Of a DNA stretch of 64,000 nt, positions 56,471 through 64,000 are shown one piece after another. The stretch comes from Streptomyces rubrogriseus. Its GTDB lineage: Bacteria; Actinomycetota; Actinomycetes; Streptomycetales; Streptomycetaceae. Within the stretch, counting starts at the first letter, position 1. The number at the start of each line of letters is the position of its first letter. The notes under the pieces are model-generated. The model saw nothing but the letters and a program-made list of their open reading frames with translations, did no database searches and had not been told where the DNA came from. Made by a program: the position numbers and the translations under genes. Location: contig NZ_CP116256.1 in NCBI RefSeq assembly GCF_027947575.1, positions 1,116,001-1,180,000 of the forward strand, given 5' to 3'.

Positions 56471-56503
56471 TTGACGTTTCCTTACGCGTGAGTAAGTTTA
56501 CTC
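56471..56503 (+). promoter_or_regulatory. AT-rich promoter region with overlapping palindromes before the acyl-CoA ligase
   Basis: TTGACG (56471-56476) is a -35 candidate. TTACGCGTGAGTAA (56482-56495) and GAGTAAGTTTACTC (56490-56503) are inverted repeats sharing GAGTAA, and a further GAAGTAAG follows. Such TTAC...GTAA sites are typical of TetR-family fatty-acid regulators, placed here where binding would block the promoter. Confidence 0.6.
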
Positions 56504-56579
56504 CGAAGTAAGTTCGTAGGTGAGTTCGCAGCCGAGTACACGCGACAGCGCAGCAGTCCGACCGCGACCGGGAGCCGTC

Positions 56580-58508
56580 ATGGGCGTACGCAGGGACCTG
56601 AAACGGGCGAGAGAGAGCGGCGACCTCGCGTCCCGCACCACGACCGAGACCGTCAGGGACGCGGACGGCACCGTCCGCGAGGCCCGCACAGCCGCCCTCG
56701 CGTCCCGCCCCGCCACGGGCAGCACCGCCGACATCCCGTACACCAACGCCGCCGAGGCCCCGGGCGCCGTCGTCCTGCGCCGCGAGGTGGACGGCGTCTG
56801 GCGGCCCGTCACCGCCGAGGAGTTCGCCCGCGAGGTCACCGCCGTGGCCAAGGGCCTGATCGCCGCCGGCCTGGAACCCGGCGGCCGGGTCGCCGTCATG
56901 TCCCGCACACGCTACGAGTGGACGGTCCTGGACTTCGCGATCTGGACGGCCGGCGGCCAGACCGTCCCGGTGTACGCCACCTCCTCGGCCGACCAGGTCG
57001 AGTGGATCGTCCGCGACTCCGGCGCCCGGTACGCCGTCACCGAGACCGCCGCCAACACCGCCACCGTCCGGGCCGGCACCGCCGACCACCCCGAGCGCCC
57101 GCGCGTCTGGGAACTCGACGCCGGCGCGCTCGCCGACCTCACCGCCCTCGGCCGGGGCGTGAGCGACGAGGAGGTCACCAAGCGCCGCACCGCCCTCACC
57201 CCGGACACGGTCGCCACCGTCTGCTACACCTCCGGCACCACCGGCCGCCCCAAGGGCTGCGTCCTCACCCACGCCAACCTGCACGCCGAGGCGGCCAACA
57301 CGGTCGAGCTGCTGCACCCGATCTTCAAGGAGGTCACCGGCCAGACCGCCTCGACCCTCCTCTTCCTGCCACTGGCCCACATCCTGGGCCGCACCATCCA
57401 GATCTCCTGCCTGCTGGCCCGCATCGAGATCGGCCACTTCCCGAGCATCAAGCCGGACGAACTGCGCCCCGCGCTCAAGTCGTTCCGCCCGACCTTCCTG
57501 GTCGGCGTCCCGTACCTGTTCGAGAAGATCCACGACACCGGCCGGGCGACCGCCGAGAAGATCGGCCGCGGCGCCTCCTTCGAACGCGCCCACCGCCTAG
57601 CCGTCCGCTTCGGCGCCGCCCACCTGCACCGCTTCCTGGGCCGCGGCAAGGGCCCCACCCCGGGCCTGTGGGCCGGCTGGGCCCTGTACGACCTGCTGGT
57701 CTACCGCCGGGTGCGCAGGGAACTGGGCGGCCGGATGCGCTACGCCATCAGCGGCGGCTCCCCGCTGGAGAGCGAACTCAACCTGTTCTTCTACGCCGCC
57801 GGAATCATGATCTACGAGGGCTACGGCCTGACCGAGACCACCGCGGCCGCCACCATCGTCCCGCCGCTCGGCCCCCGCCCCGGCACCGTCGGCCCGCCGG
57901 TCCCCGGCACCGCCGTGCGCATCGCGGACGACGGCGAGGTGCTCGTCAAGGGCGGCATCGTCTTCGGCGCCTACCGGGGCAACCCCGAGGCCACCGACGC
58001 GGCCCTCACCGACGGCTGGTTCGCCACCGGCGACCTAGGCTCCCTCGACGCCGACGGCTACCTCACCATCACCGGCCGCAAGAAGGACCTCCTGGTCACC
58101 TCCGGCGGCAAGAACGTCTCCCCGGCCGTCCTGGAGGACCGCCTGCGCAGCCGCCCACCCGTCGCCCAGTGCCTGGTCGTCGGCGACAACCGGCCCTTCG
58201 TCGCCGCCCTGATCACCCTCGACCCGGACGCCGTCGCCCACTGGCTGGCGGTGCGCGGGCTGCCCGCGCAGACGCCGATGTCCGAGGTCGTACGGGACGA
58301 AAGGATGCGGGCGGACGTCCAGAAGGCCGTGGACCACGCCAACGCGGCCGTCTCCCGGGCCGAGTCGATCCGCGCGTTCCGGCTGGTCGAGGGCGAGTTC
58401 ACCGAGGAGAACGGCCTGCTGACCCCGTCCCTGAAGGTGAAACGGCACGCGGCCGTCGCGGCGTACGCGGACGACATCGAAGCGCTGTACGCCACGCCGG
58501 GCCGCTGA
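56580..58508 (+). CDS. fadD: Long-chain fatty-acid-CoA ligase (AMP-dependent)
   Basis: A 642-residue adenylating enzyme that activates long-chain fatty acids to acyl-CoA. The P-loop is YTSGTTGRPKG, the A5 motif is YEGYGLTETTAAA, and the A7-A8 region has TGDLG and ITGRKKDLLVTSGGKNVSP. The 'large' N-terminal half with SRTRYEWTVLDFAIW is typical of bacterial FadD15-type proteins. ATG 56580 has GGGAG 6 nt upstream; a GTG at 56520 would add 20 residues. A palindromic regulator site lies upstream and a strong terminator downstream. Confidence 0.92.
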   Translation: MGVRRDLKRARESGDLASRTTTETVRDADGTVREARTAALASRPATGSTADIPYTNAAEAPGAVVLRREVDGVWRPVTAEEFAREVTAVAKGLIAAGLEPGGRVAVMSRTRYEWTVLDFAIWTAGGQTVPVYATSSADQVEWIVRDSGARYAVTETAANTATVRAGTADHPERPRVWELDAGALADLTALGRGVSDEEVTKRRTALTPDTVATVCYTSGTTGRPKGCVLTHANLHAEAANTVELLHPIFKEVTGQTASTLLFLPLAHILGRTIQISCLLARIEIGHFPSIKPDELRPALKSFRPTFLVGVPYLFEKIHDTGRATAEKIGRGASFERAHRLAVRFGAAHLHRFLGRGKGPTPGLWAGWALYDLLVYRRVRRELGGRMRYAISGGSPLESELNLFFYAAGIMIYEGYGLTETTAAATIVPPLGPRPGTVGPPVPGTAVRIADDGEVLVKGGIVFGAYRGNPEATDAALTDGWFATGDLGSLDADGYLTITGRKKDLLVTSGGKNVSPAVLEDRLRSRPPVAQCLVVGDNRPFVAALITLDPDAVAHWLAVRGLPAQTPMSEVVRDERMRADVQKAVDHANAAVSRAESIRAFRLVEGEFTEENGLLTPSLKVKRHAAVAAYADDIEALYATPGR

Positions 58509-58547
58509 TCCGCGACCCGGCGTCCCCGCGTCCCCGGGCATGCGAAA

Positions 58548-58580
58548 GGGCGGGCCGCCGAGGTGCTCGGCGGCCCGCCC
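58548..58580. terminator. Bidirectional terminator between fadD and rdlB
   Basis: GGGCGGGCCGCCGAG and CTCGGCGGCCCGCCC form a perfect 15-bp stem with a GTG loop, between convergent stops. Confidence 0.88.
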
Positions 58581-58590
58581 CGGGGCGATG

Positions 58591-58983
58591 TCAGCCCTCG
58601 CCGTTGGAGGACAGGATCGAGACGTCCTCCAGGAGGTGGGCCAGCGCACCGTCGCGCTTGGCCTGCGTCGAGTTCTCGGCGCACTGCTGGTTCATGTCGT
58701 CGCCCAGGACGTTCAGGTCCTGGATCGGCACGAGACCGATGACACTGACCGGGATGTCGCTGACCGCGATGCACGGCTTGTTGAACGAGCCCTGGATGAG
58801 CGCCATCTGCGGGCTCATGTTGCCCGTGGTCATCGAGTTGCCGAAGTACTGCGAGGCGCCGTTCCCGTTGGCCGAGACGGGCCCGCTGTCGTCGCCGATC
58901 GCCATCGCCTGCGGGGCCGCGGCAGCGGAGGCACCCATGACGGAGGCGGCGATCGCCGCGTAGGCAACTACCTTCTTGATCAC
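58591..58983 (-). CDS. rdlB: Rodlin (RdlB-like)
   Basis: 130 residues, secreted. The start is the GTG at 58983 with AAAGGA upstream: signal peptide [22 protein letters not shown], cleavage near AMA-IGDD. The mature ~100 residues carry the rodlin pattern: [22 protein letters not shown], two Cys ([15 protein letters not shown]) and [16 protein letters not shown]. Rodlins form the paired rods of the rodlet layer on aerial hyphae and spores. Divergent from the second rodlin, as in S. coelicolor. Naming A/B follows that order (rdlA next to chpD). Confidence 0.92.
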   Translation of the reverse strand: MIKKVVAYAAIAASVMGASAAAAPQAMAIGDDSGPVSANGNGASQYFGNSMTTGNMSPQMALIQGSFNKPCIAVSDIPVSVIGLVPIQDLNVLGDDMNQQCAENSTQAKRDGALAHLLEDVSILSSNGEG

Positions 58984-59028
58984 TGGCCAGTCCTTTCTGA
59001 GGAAACCCCGTCCACCGGAGCTCACTGG

Positions 59029-59056
59029 TCAACTCCGTGAGTCCGGTCGGGTTTCT
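59029..59056 (-). promoter_or_regulatory. Sigma-BldN-like promoter for rdlB
   Basis: Minus strand: AGAAAC (59056-59051), 16 bp, AGTTGA (59034-59029). Compared with the remembered consensus CGTAAC-N16-CGTTGA it matches 4/6 and 5/6 with exact spacing. Leader about 40 nt. Confidence 0.5.
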
Positions 59057-59173
59057 CCCGTTCACTCCGTCGGCGGACAACGGGAAATGTGTACGGGTCC
59101 GCGTTTCCTCCCGGGATTCCGGGGATTTTTGCGGCGTTTTTGAGATCCCGTGCGGGCCAACCGGGTGAACGCC

Positions 59174-59201
59174 CGCAACCAATCATCGCGCACCGGGTTG
59201 A
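59174..59201 (+). promoter_or_regulatory. Sigma-BldN-like promoter for rdlA
   Basis: CGCAAC (59174-59179), 16 bp, GGTTGA (59196-59201): 5/6 matches in each half to CGTAAC-N16-CGTTGA with exact spacing. The start codon is 45 bp beyond, mirroring the rdlB promoter. Confidence 0.7.
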
Positions 59202-59245
59202 TGAGGCCGTAGGACAGTGCGTCGCTACGACGAAAGGAACGCGAA

Positions 59246-59641
59246 GTGCTCAAGAAGGCAATGGTCGCCGCGGCGGCTGCCGCTTCTGTGATCGGCATGT
59301 CGGCTGCCGCCGCTCCCCAGGCCCTGGCCATCGGGGACGACAACGGGCCGGCCGTGGCCAACGGCAACGGCGCCGAGTCGGCGTTCGGCAACTCGGCCAC
59401 CAAGGGCGACATGAGCCCCCAGCTGTCGCTGGTCGAGGGCACGCTCAACAAGCCGTGCCTCGGTGTCGAGGACGTCAACGTCGCCGTCATCAACCTCGTG
59501 CCGATCCAGGACATCAACGTCCTGGCGGACGACCTGAACCAGCAGTGCGCGGACAACTCCACGCAGGCCAAGCGGGACGGCGCCCTGTCGCACGTCCTGG
59601 AGGACCTGTCGGTGCTGTCGGCGAACGGCGAGGGCCGCTGA
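59246..59641 (+). CDS. rdlA: Rodlin (RdlA-like)
   Basis: 131 residues. GTG start with GAAAGGAA upstream; signal peptide [22 protein letters not shown], cleavage near ALA-IGDD. The mature protein shows the same rodlin blocks as its divergent neighbour ([52 protein letters not shown]), so the two arose by duplication. It assembles with RdlB into rodlet fibres organising chaplin fibrils. A terminator hairpin follows. Confidence 0.93.
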
Positions 59642-59659
59642 GCCCAGCCCAGCCCGGTA

Positions 59660-59693
59660 CGGGCGGCCCGCTGACTTCCGCGTGGGCCGCCCG
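59660..59693 (+). terminator. Hairpin terminator after rdlA
   Basis: CGGGCGGCCC and GGGCCGCCCG form a perfect 10-bp stem with a 14-nt loop, 18 bp after the stop codon. Confidence 0.8.
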
Positions 59694-59928
59694 GCCGTGA
59701 ACGGGACGGGATTTCGCCGGGGAGCGGAACGACGTCGTCGCTCTCCTGGGGGAACGGCCGGACCGGATCGTGAGGCATCCGAGTGAATTTCGGGGTGTCC
59801 CACGTTCGTCAGTTTCCCCGGCCGTCAATTCCTCGTTTGCAGGCTGCAGGTCATGGTGCGAGCCGTCAATGCTGTGCTCGCGCGGTTTCGGCCGTCATTC
59901 AGGCATGACCGCAGAGAAGGGAAAGTTC

Positions 59929-60156
59929 ATGAAGAAGAGCGCTGCTGTCGTCGCGGGCGCGATCATGGCCCTCGGCATGGCCGCCCCGGCCTTCGCCGAC
60001 GCCGGCGCCGAGGGTGCCGCCGTAGGCTCCCCGGGCGTCCTGTCCGGCAACGTCATCCAGGTTCCCGTGCACGTTCCCGTCAACGTGTGCGGCAACAGCA
60101 TCAACGTCGTTGGTCTGCTGAACCCGGCGTTCGGCAACGAGTGCGAGAACGACTGA
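59929..60156 (+). CDS. chpD: Short chaplin (ChpD-like)
   Basis: A 75-residue secreted hydrophobin-like protein. Signal peptide MKKSAAVVAGAIMALGMAAPAFA is followed by a single chaplin domain of ~52 residues with the two conserved Cys (VNVCGNSIN and GNECEND) and the VPVHVPVNVCGN core. GAGAAGGGA precedes the ATG. Short chaplins lower surface tension and form amyloid-like fibrils that let aerial hyphae escape the water film. Identity as ChpD comes from its place between rdlA and chpA. Confidence 0.93.
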   Translation: MKKSAAVVAGAIMALGMAAPAFADAGAEGAAVGSPGVLSGNVIQVPVHVPVNVCGNSINVVGLLNPAFGNECEND

Positions 60157-60186
60157 CGTCGTTCCGCACCGACCGGCTGCGTCACG

Positions 60187-60226
60187 GCCGGCCTTGGCCA
60201 ACTCGTTTGGTTCGGGGCCGGCTTTT
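60187..60226 (+). terminator. Terminator after chpD
   Basis: GCCGGCC and GGCCGGC pair (7 bp) with additional inner CCAA/TTGG pairing, followed by TTTT. Confidence 0.75.
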
Positions 60227-60264
60227 CCCCTTTCTGCAGCCCGTCCCCCCGGAGCGTTCTCCGG

Positions 60265-60285
60265 TCATCTCTCATCTCTCATCTC
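60265..60285 (+). repeat. Three TCATCTC tandem repeats in chpA leader
   Basis: Three exact 7-bp copies, ending 22 bp before the chpA start, give a pyrimidine-rich unstructured leader just upstream of the ribosome site. Confidence 0.8.
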
Positions 60286-60307
60286 TCCAAGCAGGAAGAC
60301 AACCAGA

Positions 60308-61102
<795 letters not shown>

Positions 61103-61180
61103 CCCCACCCGCCACCCCGACGCCCCCGGCCGACCCGCAAGGGCCACCGGGGGCGTCGTCGTCTCCCCGGTGCGCGCGGC

Positions 61181-62479
61181 TCAGCGGCTGCGCGCCCGGT
61201 CCTCGTCCGGACGGTCGGCGTGGTCCGCCGGTGGGGCGGAGGCCTGGCGTACGACGCGGGCGCCGGACGGGACCGAGGCGCCCGGCCGGGGGCCGCTCCG
61301 GTGCGCGCGGTCCCGCAGCCGGGCGCTCACGTGGCGGCCCCACAGGGCCCACAGCGCCCGGCCCGGCGCCCGGTCGTCCCGGGCGTGCCAGGCCAGCTCG
61401 CGCCCCCCGTACCCCGCGCGGGCCGGACGCAGCGCGCTCAGCGGCGCGTAGTTCTCCACCACGAAGAGCCGCCCCGGCCGCGGCGCCCCCTGCGGCAGCG
61501 GGCGGTGGGTCAGGTCCAGGTGCAGGGCCCGTACGACGTCCAGTCCGGCGGTGTCGGCGAAGAGCCGGAACTGGGCGCCGGGGCGCGGATTGAAGTCGAG
61601 CAGGTGGTAGCGGCCCGTCGTGCCGCAGCGACGGAAGTCGAGGTCGAAGACGCCCCGGTAGCCCAGCTCCGCGGTGACCCGCTCGGCGAGCGCCTGCACC
61701 TGCGGGTTCGGCGTCCAGCGGCCCACCGCCGTCAGACCGGCGCCGCGCGGCCTGGCCCGCGTCTTGCGGCCGGGGCCGCCCGCCCGGACCGTGCCGAAGC
61801 GGTCGGCGTACCCGTGGAAGAACCAGTCCCGGTCGGGTCCCGGCGGCAGGAACGCCTGGAGCAGCAGCCGGCTGCCCGCCTCCTCGGCCCGCAGGTACAG
61901 CTCCCCGGCCTCCCGCGCCGAGCGCACCAGCACCGTGCTGCGCAGCCCGCCGCCCGGGGGCACCAGCCAGGGGCGGCTCCACTTCGCCACCACCGGCAGT
62001 CCCAGCCGCCACGCCGCCCGCGCCGCCTCCGCCGCGCCGTCCGGCACCAGGGTCTCGGGGTGCGGGACGTCCAGGGCCGCGCACACACCGGCCAGTTCGG
62101 CCTTGTCGGCCACGCGCGCGGGCAGCTCGCCCGGCTGGTCGGGCAGCAGATACGAGGGGGCCAGCTCCGTCCGCGCCCGGCCCACCGCCACGGCACACGC
62201 GTCGTCCATCGGAATCAGCACGGCGGGCCGCGCGATCCGCGCGGCTACCCGGCGCAGCGCCGCGGCGATCTCGGCGGGCGGCGCGCCGGGCGGCGGCGGG
62301 GTGTGCAGCCCGCTCAGGTAACGGGAGGCGCGGACCGGGCTGTCCGCGCAGTCGGCGACCACGTGCACGTCCACCCCCGCGCGGCCGAGCGAGCGCACGG
62401 CACCCAGCGTTCCGTGGTGAAAGGGATTCCGGTCGATCCGCAGCAGAACGGCGGGGACACGGGTGTCGAACAGCGACAC
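61181..62479 (-). CDS. ATP-grasp family ligase
   Basis: 432 residues. The N-terminal domain (VPAVLLRIDRNPFHHGTLGAVRSLGRAGVDVHVV) is the pre-ATP-grasp fold. The central part has ATP-grasp blocks VADKAELAGVCAALDVPHPET, LPVVAKWSRPW and GVFDLDFR...YHLLDFNPRPGAQFRLF (Mg-binding Asp/Asn). The family joins a carboxylate to an amine or thiol, often on cell-surface polymers or specialised metabolites. The C-terminal ~60 residues are Arg/Pro-rich. GTG 62479 has GAAGGAAG upstream. Substrates unknown. Confidence 0.83.
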   Translation of the reverse strand: MSLFDTRVPAVLLRIDRNPFHHGTLGAVRSLGRAGVDVHVVADCADSPVRASRYLSGLHTPPPPGAPPAEIAAALRRVAARIARPAVLIPMDDACAVAVGRARTELAPSYLLPDQPGELPARVADKAELAGVCAALDVPHPETLVPDGAAEAARAAWRLGLPVVAKWSRPWLVPPGGGLRSTVLVRSAREAGELYLRAEEAGSRLLLQAFLPPGPDRDWFFHGYADRFGTVRAGGPGRKTRARPRGAGLTAVGRWTPNPQVQALAERVTAELGYRGVFDLDFRRCGTTGRYHLLDFNPRPGAQFRLFADTAGLDVVRALHLDLTHRPLPQGAPRPGRLFVVENYAPLSALRPARAGYGGRELAWHARDDRAPGRALWALWGRHVSARLRDRAHRSGPRPGASVPSGARVVRQASAPPADHADRPDEDRARSR

Positions 62480-62657
62480 GGGAGACTTCCTTCGGTTTCG
62501 GGCTCGTTCGAGCGGCTGCCGATTTGGTTCACCGGTGCGGGCGATCGGCGCACTCGAAAGCCGTAACAGCGGTGGCGTGACGGCATTTCATATGACTGGG
62601 TGTCAATAACGGGGAGCGATCCACGGCGACAGGCCGGAGAGAACAAAGGAGGCCGGT

Positions 62658-63881
62658 ATGGCCGCACGGCAGTCACGGACCCGGTCCGGGCGGCGTCCGG
62701 CGCGCGCCGCGGCGGCGGTGATCGCGGCGGCGGCGTTCCTGGCCGCGGGCCCCGGTGCCGCCGCCGGCGAACCGGCCGCGCCCGAACCCGGGCCCGGCCC
62801 GAAGCCCACCCCCGCCTTCGGCGCGTACCTGGACTACGGCCCGCGCGGCGTGGCCCGGATGGCCGCGCTGAGCCACTGGCTGGGCGGCGCCGAACTGCGC
62901 GTCGGCCACACCTACCTGCCCGGCGACCGCTGGAGCAACATCGAGGGCGCCCCCGGCTTCCTCGACGTGTGGGCCGACTGGCGCACCCGCAAGGCCGACC
63001 GGATGCTCGTCCTCAACGTGCCCATGATGGAGCGCAACGAGGCGCACGTCGACGACGACGAGGTGCGCGACCTGCTGCGCCAGGGCGCCGCCGGACGCTT
63101 CGACCACCACTTCCGCGCCCTGGCCGAACGCCTGGTCGCCCTCAAGGTGCCGGACACGGTCCTGGTGCTCGGCTGGGAGATGAACGGCACCACCTACACC
63201 CACCGCTGCGGGCCGGACCCCGAGGCGTGGAAGACGTACTGGAACCGGATCGTCACCACCATGCGCGCGGTGCCCGGGCAGAAGTTCCGGTTCGACTTCG
63301 CGCCGAGCCGGGGCCGGGACGCCGTGCCCTGGACGCAGTGCTATCCCGGCGACGCCACCGTCGACATCATCGGCATGGACTCCTACGACCAGCCGCGCGG
63401 CATGTCCTTCGACGAACAGGTGACGGAGCCGTACGGGCTCCAGGCGCACGTGGACTTCGCGAAGGCGCACGGCAAGCCCGTCTCCTACCCGGAATGGGGA
63501 CTGTTCCGCAACGGCGACAACGCCGCCTACATGCGGCGCATGCTCGCCTGGATGGACGAGCACAAGCCCGTGTACAACACGGTCACCGACTACTGCCCGC
63601 ACGGTGTGTGGCAGTGCGACGACAATCCCCGCTCCACGGCCGTCTACCGGTCCGTGCTCTTCGGCCGCAGCGACGAGCCCGAGCCGACGGCCCCGACACC
63701 CCCGGAGCCCACCACACCCACCCCGCCCACGACTCCCACCGCGCCGCCCGTGCCCCCGGTGTCGTCCACCGTGCCCGAGCCCCCGGCCGGCTGCTCGCCG
63801 CTGGAGCTGGGCGACTGGGTCGAGTACTGGCTCGGCGGGAAGCTGTGCATGCGCCTGGACTGGTACGCGCGGGACAAGTAG
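62658..63881 (+). CDS. Secreted GH26-like glycosidase with Pro/Thr linker and C-terminal domain
   Basis: 407 residues. Signal peptide (RRPARAAAAVIAAAAFLAAGPGAAAG), then a TIM-barrel domain (about 52-335). Predicted acid/base is E174 in LVLGWEMNGTTY and nucleophile E279 in SYPEWGLF, the pattern of GH26 and related clan A enzymes. A Pro/Thr linker (about 344-380) joins a ~30-residue end domain with two Cys. Likely acts on a mannan- or glucan-type wall or environmental polysaccharide. Divergent from the ATP-grasp gene (178 bp gap). Confidence 0.85.
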   Translation: MAARQSRTRSGRRPARAAAAVIAAAAFLAAGPGAAAGEPAAPEPGPGPKPTPAFGAYLDYGPRGVARMAALSHWLGGAELRVGHTYLPGDRWSNIEGAPGFLDVWADWRTRKADRMLVLNVPMMERNEAHVDDDEVRDLLRQGAAGRFDHHFRALAERLVALKVPDTVLVLGWEMNGTTYTHRCGPDPEAWKTYWNRIVTTMRAVPGQKFRFDFAPSRGRDAVPWTQCYPGDATVDIIGMDSYDQPRGMSFDEQVTEPYGLQAHVDFAKAHGKPVSYPEWGLFRNGDNAAYMRRMLAWMDEHKPVYNTVTDYCPHGVWQCDDNPRSTAVYRSVLFGRSDEPEPTAPTPPEPTTPTPPTTPTAPPVPPVSSTVPEPPAGCSPLELGDWVEYWLGGKLCMRLDWYARDK

Positions 63882-63900
63882 CGGCGTGCGCAGGGTGCCG

Positions 63901-63934
63901 CGGTGGCGGCCGGACCGGTCAGGTGCCGCCACCG
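63901..63934. terminator. Hairpin after GH26-like gene
   Basis: CGGTGGCGGC and GCCGCCACCG pair perfectly (10 bp) with a 14-nt loop, at the convergent end of two genes. Confidence 0.6.
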
Positions 63935-64000
63935 TCGCGCTCCCTCCGCTCCGCCCGCCGCCGCAGCAGCTCCTTGCCCCGCCGTCGGGCGGCGGCGTCG
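63919..64000 (-). CDS. 3' end of a gene running off the window
   Basis: A minus-strand frame open from the window edge to a TGA at 63919 would encode a basic C-terminus (DAAARRRGKELLRRRAERRE...). High third-codon GC and position after a convergent hairpin suggest a true gene tail. Too little is present for a function. Confidence 0.5.
   Translation of the reverse strand, partial: DAAARRRGKELLRRRAERRERDGGGT

Overview
This window looks like a stretch of core chromosome from a Streptomyces close to S. coelicolor or S. lividans. It is very GC-rich, codons almost always end in G or C, and many starts are GTG. It carries hallmark Streptomyces genes: two rodlins, two chaplins (one with a sortase signal), an AbaA/WhiJ-type XRE + DUF397 + RsbW-like ATPase cluster, and many Sec, Tat and lipoprotein signals. 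From memory, unchecked, the gene order resembles the SCO2713-SCO2772 region of S. coelicolor. I saw no rRNA, tRNA, CRISPR array, insertion sequence, prophage or obvious island.

Layout. 1-8.5 kb: a cation-efflux gene cut by the window edge, a phosphatase-like gene, a translationally coupled ureohydrolase/ThDP-enzyme pair, a divergent XRE regulator and FMN reductase, a secreted endonuclease I and a secreted phytase/esterase-like protein. 8.6-17 kb: a single-chain, catalytically asymmetric ABC exporter, a secreted S37 tripeptidyl aminopeptidase, a lipoprotein and a Tat-exported GH3 N-acetylhexosaminidase. 17-24.8 kb: a LysR/EamA divergent pair and a LacI-controlled Gfo/Idh - DUF993 - sugar isomerase operon. 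24.8-30.8 kb: a complete ribose operon on the minus strand (rbsR-rbsA-rbsCB-rbsK-rbsD) in which permease and binding protein are one polypeptide.

30.9-35.3 kb: an ECF41-type sigma factor divergent from an AhpD-like carboxymuconolactone decarboxylase, with a matching promoter facing each gene, then the XRE/DUF397/anti-sigma-like cluster. 35.4-39.3 kb: a RecD2-type helicase and citrate synthase. 39.3-46 kb: a non-coding structured stretch, a LysR regulator divergent from an NmrA-like/DUF1772 pair, and a copper operon (copZ-copA) behind a CsoR-type palindrome. 46-58.5 kb: methylmalonate-semialdehyde dehydrogenase with a long leader, lipoproteins, an APC permease, a hydrolase-ABC ATPase fusion with its partner permease, a VWA lipoprotein and a long-chain acyl-CoA ligase. 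58.6-64 kb: the aerial-hypha surface cluster rdlB, rdlA, chpD, chpA, with sigma-BldN-like promoters for the rodlins, then an ATP-grasp enzyme, a GH26-like secreted glycosidase and the tail of one more gene.

How the genes work together: several modules carry their own regulator and operator (LacI type at about 21.4 and 30.8 kb, ECF41, CsoR type, and a TetR-like palindrome before the acyl-CoA ligase). The most unusual items are the two gene fusions (RbsC-RbsB; exported hydrolase-ABC ATPase), the ureohydrolase/ThDP pair that echoes clavulanic-acid enzymes, and the uncharacterised sugar operon.
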